The translations under genes were made by a program, and so were the position numbers. Positions 14,340 through 22,857 of a DNA stretch of 64,000 bases are shown piece after piece (the first letter of the stretch is position 1; each line of letters begins with the position of its first letter). A model generated the notes under the pieces. The model was not told the origin of the DNA, did not search any database, and saw nothing but the letters and a program-made list of their open reading frames with translations. The DNA comes from Lachnospiraceae bacterium (GTDB lineage Bacteria > Bacillota > Clostridia > Lachnospirales > Lachnospiraceae): contig CAADYR010000171.1 of NCBI GenBank assembly GCA_900753305.1, positions 1 through 64,000 of the forward strand, given 5' to 3'.

Positions 14340-15800
14340 ATGGAATTATTAAATGCGGCAAAGACCGGAAAAAAAGAAAGACCCATTAAAGTACTTCAGT
14401 TCGGTGAAGGAAATTTCTTACGTGCGTTTGTTGATTACATGATTGACATTGCAAATGAATCAGGAAAGTTTGATGGAGATATCGTTCTGGTAAAACCCAT
14501 TGAGTTTGGTAACCTCGATATGTTCCATAAGCAGGATTGCCAGTATACCGTATGTTTAAGAGGTATCGTAGATGGTGAACCCAAGGTGATCAAGAGAGTG
14601 GTAACAAGTGTTGCAGATGCAGTAGATGCATACGGTGAGTACCAGAAATATGCTGATTACGCCAAGTTAGACTCCTTAAGATATATTGTATCCAATACAA
14701 CAGAGGCCGGTATCGTATATGATGATACTGATAAGTTCGAAGCAGAGCCGCCTAAGACATATCCAGGCAAGCTGTGTAAGTTCCTTTACACAAGATATAA
14801 GCACTTCAATGGTGCAGCAGATAAGGGACTTGTAATGCTTCCTGTAGAGCTGATCGATGACAATGGTATCCATTTAAAGGAATGTGTTGTCAAGTTTGCC
14901 AAGCTCTGGAATCTGGAAGAAGGCTTCCTGACATGGCTGGATGATGCATGCGTATTTACTTCTACATTAGTAGACCGTATCGTTACAGGTTATCCAAGAG
15001 ATGATGCAGAAGAACTCTGGAAGGAATTCGGATATCAGGATAATATCGTTGTTACAGCAGAACCTTTTGGGCTGTGGGTAATCGAAAGCTCCAAGGATAT
15101 CAGCAAGGAATTACCTCTTCCGGAAGCAGGACTTCCTGTTATCTTCACAGATAATCAGAAGCCATATAAGCAGAGAAAGGTACGTATTCTGAATGGTGCT
15201 CATACATCTTTCGTTCTGGCTTCCTATCTTGCTGGTAACGATTATGTCAGAGAATCCATGGAGGACGAGCTGATCGGCAACTTCATGCATCAGACAATCT
15301 ATGATGAAGTAATTCCTACACTTGACCTTCCTAAGGAAGACCTGTTAGAGTTCGCATCAGCAGTTGACGGAAGATTCCGTAATCCATATATTAAACATGC
15401 TTTATTATCCATCTCTCTGAATTCAGTATCCAAGTGGAGAGCAAGATGTATGCCTTCTTTATTAGGATATGTAGAGAGAAAGGGCGAGCTTCCTAAGCAT
15501 CTTACATTTTCTATCGCAGCACTGATGGCATTCTATACAGGCAGTGAGATCCGTGACAAGGCTCTGATCGGACACAGAAATGGTCAGGAATACAACATTA
15601 TGGATGATATGGCTGTTCTTGAGTTCTTTGCAGCTAACAGCAGCAAGCCTTCTGCTGAATTCGTAAATGCTTATCTGAGCAACGAGAATTTCCATGGACA
15701 GGATCTGACTAAGGTTGCCGGTTTAAGTGATGCTGTAACCGCATACTTGGAAGACATCAGAACACTGGGCATGAGAAAAGCTATTGAGAAGAACTTTTAA
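14340..15800 (+). CDS. uxaB: Tagaturonate reductase (altronate oxidoreductase)
   Basis: A 486-residue cytosolic NAD-dependent enzyme of the mannitol dehydrogenase superfamily. It reduces D-tagaturonate to D-altronate in galacturonate breakdown. VLQFGEGNFLRAFVDYMID is the N-terminal nucleotide-binding segment, VSNTTEAGI and EPFGLWVIE are family blocks, and RKVRILNGAHTS carries the catalytic Lys and conserved HT motif. AGGAG at 14327-14331 lies 8 bases before ATG 14340; ATG 14334 is too close and the further upstream extension is not conserved-looking. It is the first gene of a five-gene plus-strand set with uxaA, kdgK, a KduD-like gene and eda. No uxaC is present in the window. Confidence 0.93.
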   Translation: MELLNAAKTGKKERPIKVLQFGEGNFLRAFVDYMIDIANESGKFDGDIVLVKPIEFGNLDMFHKQDCQYTVCLRGIVDGEPKVIKRVVTSVADAVDAYGEYQKYADYAKLDSLRYIVSNTTEAGIVYDDTDKFEAEPPKTYPGKLCKFLYTRYKHFNGAADKGLVMLPVELIDDNGIHLKECVVKFAKLWNLEEGFLTWLDDACVFTSTLVDRIVTGYPRDDAEELWKEFGYQDNIVVTAEPFGLWVIESSKDISKELPLPEAGLPVIFTDNQKPYKQRKVRILNGAHTSFVLASYLAGNDYVRESMEDELIGNFMHQTIYDEVIPTLDLPKEDLLEFASAVDGRFRNPYIKHALLSISLNSVSKWRARCMPSLLGYVERKGELPKHLTFSIAALMAFYTGSEIRDKALIGHRNGQEYNIMDDMAVLEFFAANSSKPSAEFVNAYLSNENFHGQDLTKVAGLSDAVTAYLEDIRTLGMRKAIEKNF

Positions 15801-15871
15801 TCATTGTGACGAAAATAGTATTATAAATGATTGAAAATAATAAATATTTTACAAAAAACAGCGAGACATAC

Positions 15872-15923
15872 AGCGCCACATATAATAAAATAATACAGAT
15901 GGCGCTATAGGTAAGCGGTTACA
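15872..15923 (+). promoter_or_regulatory. uxaB-uxaA intergenic hairpin and operator
   Basis: AGCGCCA (15872-15878) and TGGCGCT (15900-15906) form an inverted repeat with an AT-rich loop containing TATAAT. GGTAAGCGGTTACA (15910-15923) matches a LacI-family or cre operator except at the first base. An internal, separately controlled start for uxaA is possible. Confidence 0.5.
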
Positions 15924-15941
15924 TTTATAAAGGAAAATTGT

Positions 15942-17435
15942 ATGGCAAAGTTTATTAAAATCCATGAGAATGATAATGTGGCAGTCGCTCTTGAGACGAT
16001 TCCACAGAATGAAACCGTTACAGTAGAAGATGCAACAGGTGTTGTAACAGTAGTTACAACAACAGAGATTCCGGCAGGACATAAATTCGCTTTGAAGGAT
16101 CTGCCCAAGGGAACACCTGTTATCAAGTATGGTTTCAAGATTGGTAATACAACAGCAGATGTAAAAGCAGGAGAATGGATTCATACCCATAATCTGAAAA
16201 CCGGTCTGGGTGATTTGCTGGATTACAGCTATGAACCTAAACTTCCTGAGGAAAAATTCACAGAGGATGTTACTTTCATGGGATATAACCGTGAGAATGG
16301 CAAGGCAGGTGTCAGAAATGAGATCTGGGTCATCCCGACAGTTGGTTGTGTCAATAATATTGCAACCAGGATCGCAGATCTGTCCCAAAATCTTGTCAGA
16401 GAGAATATCGAAGCTGTCTGTGCATTTCCACATCCTTATGGATGTTCTCAAATGGGAGATGATCAGGAGCATACAAGACAGATTCTTGCAAATCTGATCA
16501 ATCATCCTAATGCCGGGGGTGTTCTGGTATTAGGACTTGGCTGTGAGAACAGCAACATTGATGTACTGAAGAATTATATCGGTGAGTATAATCCTGACAG
16601 AGTGAAATTTCTTGTATGCCAGGAAAGTGATGATGAGATTGCAGATGGTGTTGAAATCGTCAAAGAGCTTGCAGAGTATGCTTCCCGGTTCAAACGTGAA
16701 CCAATCAGTGTATCCAAGCTTGTAATCGGTATGAAATGCGGTGGCAGTGATGGATTCTCAGGAATTACAGCGAATCCGACAGTCGGACGTTTCTCTGATA
16801 TCCTGATCAGTAAGAAGGGAACAACGATCCTTACTGAAGTGCCGGAAATGTTTGGCGCCGAAACGATTCTGATGAACCGTTGTGCAAATGAAGAATTATT
16901 TAATAAAACAGTAGATTTGATCAATGGCTTTAAAAACTATTTCAAGAGTCATAATCAGACAATATATGAAAACCCGTCACCGGGAAACAAAAAGGGTGGT
17001 ATCTCTACATTAGAGGACAAGTCTCTTGGCTGTACACAGAAGTCAGGAAGCGCTATTGTAAAGGGCGTTCTGGCATATGGAGAGACAGTATCTACTCCGG
17101 GACTCAATCTGCTCAGTGCGCCGGGTAACGATCTGGTAGCAGCTACTGCGCTGGCAGCGAGTGGAGCGCATATTGTATTGTTTACAACCGGACGTGGTAC
17201 ACCTTTTGCATGTCCAGTACCTACCATGAAGATTTCAAGTAATTCAAGACTGGCAGGTAAGAAAGACAACTGGATCGATTTCAATGCAGGTGTCGTAGCT
17301 GAAGGTGAAGACCTTGATACAGTAGGCAAGAGACTGTTTGATGAAGTTGTAGCGGTAGCTTCCGGTAAAGAAGTTAAGAGTGAAGCAGCCGGTTTCCACG
17401 ATATGGCAATCTTTAAACAGGGCGTAACATTGTAA
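15942..17435 (+). CDS. uxaA: Altronate dehydratase
   Basis: A 497-residue cytosolic enzyme that dehydrates D-altronate to 2-keto-3-deoxygluconate. The N-terminal SAF domain (about residues 1-90) ends near GEWIHTHNLKT. The main UxaA domain shows GYNRENGKAGVRNEIWVIP, a cysteine-containing PTVGCVNNIA, FPHPYGCSQMG, LGLGCENSN and IGMKCGGSDGFSG, as expected for the Fe-dependent family. Length equals typical full-length UxaA (about 495). AGGAAA precedes ATG 15942. It lies 140 bases after uxaB, behind an operator-like palindrome. Confidence 0.94.
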   Translation: MAKFIKIHENDNVAVALETIPQNETVTVEDATGVVTVVTTTEIPAGHKFALKDLPKGTPVIKYGFKIGNTTADVKAGEWIHTHNLKTGLGDLLDYSYEPKLPEEKFTEDVTFMGYNRENGKAGVRNEIWVIPTVGCVNNIATRIADLSQNLVRENIEAVCAFPHPYGCSQMGDDQEHTRQILANLINHPNAGGVLVLGLGCENSNIDVLKNYIGEYNPDRVKFLVCQESDDEIADGVEIVKELAEYASRFKREPISVSKLVIGMKCGGSDGFSGITANPTVGRFSDILISKKGTTILTEVPEMFGAETILMNRCANEELFNKTVDLINGFKNYFKSHNQTIYENPSPGNKKGGISTLEDKSLGCTQKSGSAIVKGVLAYGETVSTPGLNLLSAPGNDLVAATALAASGAHIVLFTTGRGTPFACPVPTMKISSNSRLAGKKDNWIDFNAGVVAEGEDLDTVGKRLFDEVVAVASGKEVKSEAAGFHDMAIFKQGVTL

Positions 17436-17548
17436 GCAGACAGTTGTTCACAGCAGTTTACAATGCAGCACATAGATAAATGGATAGGAAATTATCCAGA
17501 TTACTTCAAGAATAATAGAAAAATGATAAATGATGGAGGATTATTATC

Positions 17549-18583
17549 ATGAGTAAAAAAGTAGTAACAATGGGTGAGATTATGTTAAGACTTTCTACAC
17601 CTAACAATGAGAAGTTTATCCAGGCAGACGAGTTTGATATCAACTACGGCGGCGGTGAAGCTAACGTAGCAGTATCTCTTGCAAATTATGGACATGAAGC
17701 ACAGTTCGTTACAGCAGTTCCTGATAACGAATTAGGTGAGTGTGCAGTTGCTGCTTTAAGAAAATATAATGTGGGTACACAGAACATCGCAAGATGTGGT
17801 GAAAGACTTGGTATCTACTACTTGGAGTCAGGTTCTTCCATGCGTCCTTCCAAGGTTGTATATGATAGAGCTCATTCTTCTATCTCTACAGCTACAGCAG
17901 CAGATTTCGATTTTGACAAGATCTTCGAAGGTGTTGACTGGTTCCATTTCACAGGTATTACACCAGCTATCTCCGATTCTGCAGCAGTATTAACAGAGGA
18001 AGCTTTAAAGGCTGCCAAGAAGCATGGCGTTAAGGTTTCTGTAGACTTAAACTTCCGTAAGAAGTTATGGTCTTCTGAAAAGGCTCAGAAGGTTATGAAG
18101 AACCTTATGCAGTATGTTGATGTATGTATCGGTAACGAAGAAGATGCTGAACTTGTACTTGGTTACAAGCCTGGTAATACAGATGTAACAAGCGGTGATC
18201 TTGAACTTGCTGGTTACAAGTCAATCTTCGAGCAGATGGTAGCAGATTATAACTTCGAGTACTGCATCTCTTCTTTAAGAGTAAGCCACTCAGCATCTGA
18301 CAATGGCTGGTCAGCATGTATTTATTCAAGAGATACAAAGGAATTCTATCATTCCAAAGAATACAGCATCCATCCTATCGTAGACCGTGTAGGCGGTGGA
18401 GATTCCTTCGCAGGCGGCGTTATCTGTGGTCTGTTAGACGGTAAGGATTTCAAGGCTGCTCTTGAGTATGGTGTAGCTGCATCCGCATTAAAGCATACAA
18501 TCCCTGGCGACTTCAACCTGGTATCCAGAAAAGAAGTTGAAACACTTGCAGGTGGCGATGCTTCAGGACGTGTTCAGAGATAA
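17549..18583 (+). CDS. kdgK: 2-keto-3-deoxygluconate kinase (PfkB family)
   Basis: A 344-residue sugar kinase making KDPG from KDG. GEIMLRLSTP and the substrate-side NYGGGEANVAVSLANYG mark the PfkB N-terminus. VSVDLNFRKKLW is typical of KDG kinases. The C-terminal signature DRVGGGDSFAGGV has the catalytic Asp and anion hole. Strong GGAGGA just before ATG 17549. Position between uxaA and eda supports the assignment over fructokinase or another PfkB member. Confidence 0.92.
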   Translation: MSKKVVTMGEIMLRLSTPNNEKFIQADEFDINYGGGEANVAVSLANYGHEAQFVTAVPDNELGECAVAALRKYNVGTQNIARCGERLGIYYLESGSSMRPSKVVYDRAHSSISTATAADFDFDKIFEGVDWFHFTGITPAISDSAAVLTEEALKAAKKHGVKVSVDLNFRKKLWSSEKAQKVMKNLMQYVDVCIGNEEDAELVLGYKPGNTDVTSGDLELAGYKSIFEQMVADYNFEYCISSLRVSHSASDNGWSACIYSRDTKEFYHSKEYSIHPIVDRVGGGDSFAGGVICGLLDGKDFKAALEYGVAASALKHTIPGDFNLVSRKEVETLAGGDASGRVQR

Positions 18584-18633
18584 TAAAGAAACATAGCAAA
18601 TAAAATATAAAATCTATAGGAGGAATTATCATT

Positions 18634-19437
18634 ATGGCAAACACAAATCCATTCTCACTTGAAGGCAAAATTGCTCTTATCACAGGTGCTTCCTACGGTA
18701 TCGGCTTCGCAATCGCTAAGTCTATGGCAGCAGCAGGAGCTACTATCGTATTCAATGATATCAAGCAGGAACTTGTAGACAAGGGACTTGCAGCATACAA
18801 AGAAGAGGGCATTGATGCTCACGGATATGTATGTGATGTTACAAATGAAGAGGCTGTAAATGCACTTGTAGCTACAATTGAGAAGGAAGTTGGAGTAATC
18901 GACATCCTTGTAAACAACGCAGGCATTATTAAGAGAATCCCTATGTGCGATATGACAGCAGCAGAATTCAGACAGGTTATCGATGTAGACTTAAATGCAC
19001 CTTTCATCGTATCCAAGGCTGTTATTCCTTCTATGATCAAGAAGGGTCACGGCAAGATCATCAACATCTGCTCCATGATGTCTGAACTTGGCCGTGAGAC
19101 TGTATCTGCATATGCAGCAGCTAAGGGTGGTTTGAAGATGTTGACAAGAAATATCTGTTCTGAATATGGTGAGTACAATATTCAGTGTAACGGTATTGGA
19201 CCTGGTTACATCGAGACTCCTCAGACTGCTCCTCTTCGTGAGAGACAGCCGGATGGCAGCAGACATCCTTTTGATTCCTTCATCATCTCCAAGACACCTG
19301 CCGGCAGATGGCTACAGGCAGACGAACTTGGTGGACCAGCAGTATTCCTTGCTTCTGATGCATCCAATGCTGTAAACGGACATATCCTGTATGTTGATGG
19401 TGGTATCTTAGCTTACATCGGCAAGCAGCCACAGTAA
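18634..19437 (+). CDS. kduD: SDR oxidoreductase, KduD / gluconate 5-dehydrogenase-like
   Basis: A 267-residue classical short-chain dehydrogenase: TGASYGIGFAIA (cofactor glycines), NNAG, catalytic Ser around INICSMMSE, and YAAAK. The tail GGILAYIGKQPQ is the one seen in gluconate 5-dehydrogenase and 2-dehydro-3-deoxy-D-gluconate 5-dehydrogenase proteins. In this operon the KduD role (DKII to KDG, from unsaturated uronates of pectin or other polyuronides) fits best; gluconate 5-dehydrogenase is the alternative. AGGAGG stands 13 bases before ATG 18634. It is followed by the folded element at 19451, then eda. Confidence 0.85.
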   Translation: MANTNPFSLEGKIALITGASYGIGFAIAKSMAAAGATIVFNDIKQELVDKGLAAYKEEGIDAHGYVCDVTNEEAVNALVATIEKEVGVIDILVNNAGIIKRIPMCDMTAAEFRQVIDVDLNAPFIVSKAVIPSMIKKGHGKIINICSMMSELGRETVSAYAAAKGGLKMLTRNICSEYGEYNIQCNGIGPGYIETPQTAPLRERQPDGSRHPFDSFIISKTPAGRWLQADELGGPAVFLASDASNAVNGHILYVDGGILAYIGKQPQ

Positions 19438-19450
19438 AGGACATAAACGA

Positions 19451-19571
19451 GAAGTGCATTAAGATGTGAAAGCAATCGAAGTAAGCTTGCTTACGGGAGA
19501 TTGCTTTCATAGCTTAATATAGGGCGAGTAGCCCGGCTTGCGATTTATATGTAAATCGCAAGAGGCACTTC
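19451..19571 (+). repeat. Multi-hairpin intercistronic element A
   Basis: A closing stem GAAGTGC/GCACTTC (19451-19457, 19565-19571) encloses three hairpins: TGAAAGCAATC/GATTGCTTTCA with an inner GTAAGC/GCTTAC (19467-19509), GGGC/GCCC (19522-19534) and CTTGCGATTTA/TAAATCGCAAG with a TATG loop (19537-19562). All long stems are perfect. It sits between the KduD-like gene and eda. Confidence 0.6.
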
Positions 19572-19604
19572 GTAAATTTTCATATTTATTTAGGAGATAA
19601 AGAA

Positions 19605-20567
19605 ATGAACGAAGTATTAGAGAAAATCAGTAAAATTGGTATTGTACCAGTTGTTGTATTAGATGATGCAAAAGACGCAGAGCCTTTAGCAGAAGCATTG
19701 ATCAAGGGTGGTCTTCCTTGCGCAGAAGTTACATTCAGAACGGCTGCGGCAGAAGAATCTATCAGAATTATGGCACAGAAGTTCCCTGAAATGTTAGTTG
19801 GTGCAGGTACTGTATTAACAACAGAGCAGGTTGACCGTGCAGTAAATGCAGGTGCTAAGTTCATCGTTAGTCCTGGTTTAAATCCTAAGATCGTTAAGTA
19901 TTGTATCGAGAAGGGTGTTCCTGTAACTCCTGGTACATCTAATCCTTCTGATGTAGAAGCAGCTATCGAGTTAGGCCTTGATGTTGTTAAGTTCTTCCCG
20001 GCAGAAGCAGCAGGTGGACTGAACATGATCAAATCTATGGCAGCTCCTTATACACAGATGAAGTTCATGCCTACAGGTGGAATCAATGCAAAGAACATCT
20101 GTGATTATCTTGCATTTGATAAGATTATTGCCTGTGGTGGTTCCTGGATGGTTAAGAAAGACCTCGTAGCAGCAGGGAAGTTTGATGAGATCCAGGCTCT
20201 GACAGAAGAAGCTGTAAGAACAATGCTTGGCTTTGAATTAAGACATATCGGCGTTAACTGTGAAGATGAAGCAGCAGCAGATTCTGTAGCTTCCAAGTTC
20301 GATAACCTGTTTGGTTTCTCCAAGAAGGTTGGCAACAGCTCTATCTTTGCAGGTATTGAAGTAGAAGCTATGAAGAAGATCGGCCGTGGTACTAATGGTC
20401 ATATTGCTATCGGTACAAACAGCGTAGCCCGTGCTAAAAATTACTTAGAGTCCGTTAAGGGTGCTAAGTTCATCGAAGACTCTGCTGTTGTTAAGAATGG
20501 CAAGCTGACAGCTATTTATCTTGAAGATGAAATTGGTGGATTTGCTATTCATCTTGTACAGAAATAA
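19605..20567 (+). CDS. eda: KDPG/KHG aldolase fused to a C-terminal VOC-like domain
   Basis: A 320-residue protein. Residues 1 to about 210 are a complete class I aldolase splitting KDPG to pyruvate and glyceraldehyde-3-phosphate: EVTFRT holds the catalytic Glu, GAGTVLT and SPGLNPKIVKYC follow, and VVKFFPAE carries the Schiff-base Lys. The last about 110 residues (from LRHIGVNCEDEAAADSVASK) have the beta-alpha-beta-beta-beta look of a glyoxalase/VOC domain. Standard Eda is about 205-215 residues, so the fusion is obvious by length. AGGAG precedes ATG 19605. It closes the uronate operon and is followed by a terminator. The role of the extra domain is unknown. Confidence 0.9.
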   Translation: MNEVLEKISKIGIVPVVVLDDAKDAEPLAEALIKGGLPCAEVTFRTAAAEESIRIMAQKFPEMLVGAGTVLTTEQVDRAVNAGAKFIVSPGLNPKIVKYCIEKGVPVTPGTSNPSDVEAAIELGLDVVKFFPAEAAGGLNMIKSMAAPYTQMKFMPTGGINAKNICDYLAFDKIIACGGSWMVKKDLVAAGKFDEIQALTEEAVRTMLGFELRHIGVNCEDEAAADSVASKFDNLFGFSKKVGNSSIFAGIEVEAMKKIGRGTNGHIAIGTNSVARAKNYLESVKGAKFIEDSAVVKNGKLTAIYLEDEIGGFAIHLVQK

Positions 20568-20585
20568 GTTTTAGGATGTATAATA

Positions 20586-20621
20586 CCAAAGAGGCATCAT
20601 ACCATTCGGGTGATGCCTTTT
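20586..20621 (+). terminator. Terminator after eda
   Basis: AGGCATCA (20589-20596) with TGATGCCT (20608-20615), extended by inner pairs, then five T. It ends the uronate operon. Confidence 0.87.
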
Positions 20622-20670
20622 TCTATGATAGTATTGCAGATAAAATCCGTTGAAAACAGAAGAAAGGTGT

Positions 20671-21096
20671 ATGAAAATGATAGATAATAATTGCGCATAT
20701 TGTGTTGAAGGTGAATTGGTAGATAAGTTTGGTATTAAGATCTGTGAATTACCGGCTTCTAAAGTATATCTGTTTAAAGAGCAGAGCCATAAGGGCAGAT
20801 GTATTGTAGCCAGCAAGTATCATGTAAGTGAAATGATCGAGTTATCAGAAGAGGACAGAAATGCATTTATTGATGATGTAAACCATGTTGCAAAGGCAAT
20901 TCATGCAGCATTTCATCCTGATAAGGTAAATTATGGTGCATATGGAGATACAGGTCATCATCTTCATTTTCACTTAGTTCCAAAGTATAAGGATGAGTTT
21001 GAGTGGGGAGGTACTTTTGCTATGGATCCTAAACAGAAAACACTTACAAATGCTGAATATGACATTCTTATTGATGAATTAAAGAAATATTTATAA
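20671..21096 (+). CDS. HIT family nucleotide hydrolase-like protein
   Basis: A 141-residue histidine-triad protein. YCVEGELVDKFGIKIC lies near the start and GHHLHFHLVPK carries the His triad near residues 99-109; the family hydrolyses nucleotidyl phosphoramidates or dinucleotides. ATG 20671 follows an AAAGG at 20662-20666; ATG 20677 is about equally possible, and a TTG at 20650 lacks a ribosome binding site. A single gene between a terminator and a long intergenic region. The exact substrate is unknown. Confidence 0.88.
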   Translation: MKMIDNNCAYCVEGELVDKFGIKICELPASKVYLFKEQSHKGRCIVASKYHVSEMIELSEEDRNAFIDDVNHVAKAIHAAFHPDKVNYGAYGDTGHHLHFHLVPKYKDEFEWGGTFAMDPKQKTLTNAEYDILIDELKKYL

Positions 21097-21285
21097 ACAA
21101 ATGTTAAGTTTGTAGATATAAACGAAAAATAACATTAAAACACATATTTTGTCCAATATAATAGCTTATGCAGGGGAAACTTCCTTTAAATATTTGTTAT
21201 ATATTTAACAATTCGAATAAATATGTAAAAATGCACAATATTTTTTTAGATATGAGCAAGAAAATGCAATAAGATTAGAAAAATA
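21097..21285. other. AT-rich intergenic stretch without recognised features
   Basis: About 190 bases between the HIT gene and the HPr-like promoter. I find no open frame with a ribosome binding site, no convincing terminator and no known RNA fold. Confidence 0.5.
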
Positions 21286-21356
21286 ACTAAAGACTTGCTT
21301 ATGTCCGTAAAATACGGCATAATAGCAGAGTAAAGTATGTCTTTAGTGGACATAAG
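21286..21356 (+). promoter_or_regulatory. HPr-like gene promoter inside interleaved inverted repeats
   Basis: The promoter is TTGCTT (21295-21300), a 17-base spacer and CATAAT (21318-21323). Around it ACTAAAGAC (21286-21294) is complementary to GTCTTTAGT (21339-21347), and CTTATGTCC (21298-21306) to GGACATAAG (21348-21356). The order 1-2-1'-2' is that of a pseudoknot, not of nested stems. CCGTA/TACGG lies in the spacer. A third TATGTC copy starts at 21336. Confidence 0.6.
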
Positions 21357-21406
21357 AATTACAAAAGCGTGTAAAAATGAGCGAGGGAACAGAAAGGGAG
21401 TTAAAT

Positions 21407-21643
21407 ATGGGAGTTAAAGTGTTATTGGATTCTGTAGATAAGGTAAAGGATTTTATTGATATTACAAGAAGTGTTTCTTATGATATTGATCTGATCAGTG
21501 GGAGAAATACTTATCTGGATGCAAAATCATTGCTTGGAGTTTTGAGTTGTGACTGCACGAAGCCATTGACATTGGATATTCATGCAGAGCAGGAAGAAAG
21601 AAGAGAGCTAATGGAACGTCTGGAAGAGTATGTGGTAGCCTGA
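21407..21643 (+). CDS. HPr-like protein lacking the active-site histidine
   Basis: A 78-residue protein with the HPr fold pattern. YDIDLISGRNTYLDAKSLLGVLS corresponds to the HPr stretch around regulatory Ser46, which is kept in DAKSLLGVLS. The region where HPr has its phosphorylated His (GIHARPA type) reads DFIDITRSVSYDI, with no His. It therefore cannot carry the PTS phosphate; a signalling role like that of Crh is possible but unproven. AAAGGGAG stands before ATG 21407; ten in-frame codons upstream lack a better site. A single gene ending in a terminator at 21701. Confidence 0.75.
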   Translation: MGVKVLLDSVDKVKDFIDITRSVSYDIDLISGRNTYLDAKSLLGVLSCDCTKPLTLDIHAEQEERRELMERLEEYVVA

Positions 21644-21700
21644 CGGTTTCGATATTCAATCAGGTTGATCTGATTGAAGAATAAGTAAGAGGATACATAG

Positions 21701-21746
21701 CGGAACGCGAAGCAGCATGATCTGGTTTGCGTTCCGTTCTTGTTTA
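21701..21746 (+). terminator. Terminator after the HPr-like gene
   Basis: CGGAACGCGAA pairs with TTTGCGTTCCG across a short loop, followed by TTCTTGTTT. A smaller hairpin CAATCAG/CTGATTG lies upstream at 21657-21676. Confidence 0.78.
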
Positions 21747-21794
21747 TAGGAAATGCAGGTGAGTGATTGCCTGATAATACAAGGAGATACATGT

Positions 21795-22730
21795 ATGAAG
21801 ACAAAGGAACAGTTTATGACAAAAACAGTAGTAGTATGGTTAGGAGCACTTCTGTGTTGTGCACTATGGGGTAGTGCTTTTCCATGTATTAAGATCGGAT
21901 ATCAGTTATTTGAGATTCCATCTGATGCGACAGCAACACAGATATTATTTGCAGGATGCAGATTTACTCTGGCTGGAATACTGGCAATTATCATTGGCAG
22001 TGTGTTAAATCATAAAATTCTGATACCAAAGCAAGGTTCATGGGGGAAAATTGCAAAATTGTGTATGCTTCAGACAGTAGCACAATATCTGTTTTTCTAT
22101 ATAGGTCTGGCGAATACCTCTGGTGTAAAAGCATCCATTATTGAGGGGGTAAATGTATTTATTTCCATTCTGGTAGCGAGTCTGATCTTTCGTCAGGAGA
22201 AACTTACCGCAAGAAAGATGCTTGGCTGTATCATAGGTTTTGCAGGGGTAATACTGGTAAATATTACAGGTGGTATTGATATGGCATTCACTTTTACAGG
22301 GGATGGATTTATTGTTCTTTCCACCATTGCCTATGCTTTTTCTTCTGTTATGATCAAGAGATATTCGCAGGAAGAGAATCCGGTGACACTAAGTGGATAT
22401 CAGTTCGTTCTGGGTGGACTGATCATGGTAGTATGCGGGCTGCTCATGGGAGGAAGGCTGACTGTGATCAGTGGAACTGGAATTGCGATGCTGTTGTATC
22501 TGGCTGTAATTTCCGCAGTGGCTTATTCAATGTGGGGCGTATTGCTAAAATACAATCCCGTGTCGAGAGTTACCGTATTTGGCTTCATGAATCCGGTGTT
22601 TGGTGTAATCTTATCTGCTTTTTTTCTAAAAGAGTCAGACAGTGTTGGAGTTGTCTGCATTCTGGCTTTGATTCTTGTGTGTGCAGGAATCTATATTGTA
22701 AATCGTGCACCAAAGCAGAGTGAATCATAG
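21795..22730 (+). CDS. DMT/EamA family transporter
   Basis: A 311-residue inner-membrane protein with about ten membrane segments in two EamA repeats (about residues 12-150 and 165-300). Near the start LLCCALWGSAFPCIKIGYQL is typical of drug/metabolite exporters. AAGGAG at 21781-21786 lies 8 bases before ATG 21795; an in-frame ATG 14 codons upstream has no site. Monocistronic. The substrate cannot be told from sequence. Confidence 0.88.
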   Translation: MKTKEQFMTKTVVVWLGALLCCALWGSAFPCIKIGYQLFEIPSDATATQILFAGCRFTLAGILAIIIGSVLNHKILIPKQGSWGKIAKLCMLQTVAQYLFFYIGLANTSGVKASIIEGVNVFISILVASLIFRQEKLTARKMLGCIIGFAGVILVNITGGIDMAFTFTGDGFIVLSTIAYAFSSVMIKRYSQEENPVTLSGYQFVLGGLIMVVCGLLMGGRLTVISGTGIAMLLYLAVISAVAYSMWGVLLKYNPVSRVTVFGFMNPVFGVILSAFFLKESDSVGVVCILALILVCAGIYIVNRAPKQSES

Positions 22731-22857
22731 GACTTGTGGTTCTTCATGAACTTTTAATACTTGGAACTATTGGTTTTTGAAAGCAATTGTGATACCATAA
22801 TAAATTGGGAGTAGAATCCCCATAACAAGTTAATTAATTGACAGGAGGTTTTATAAT

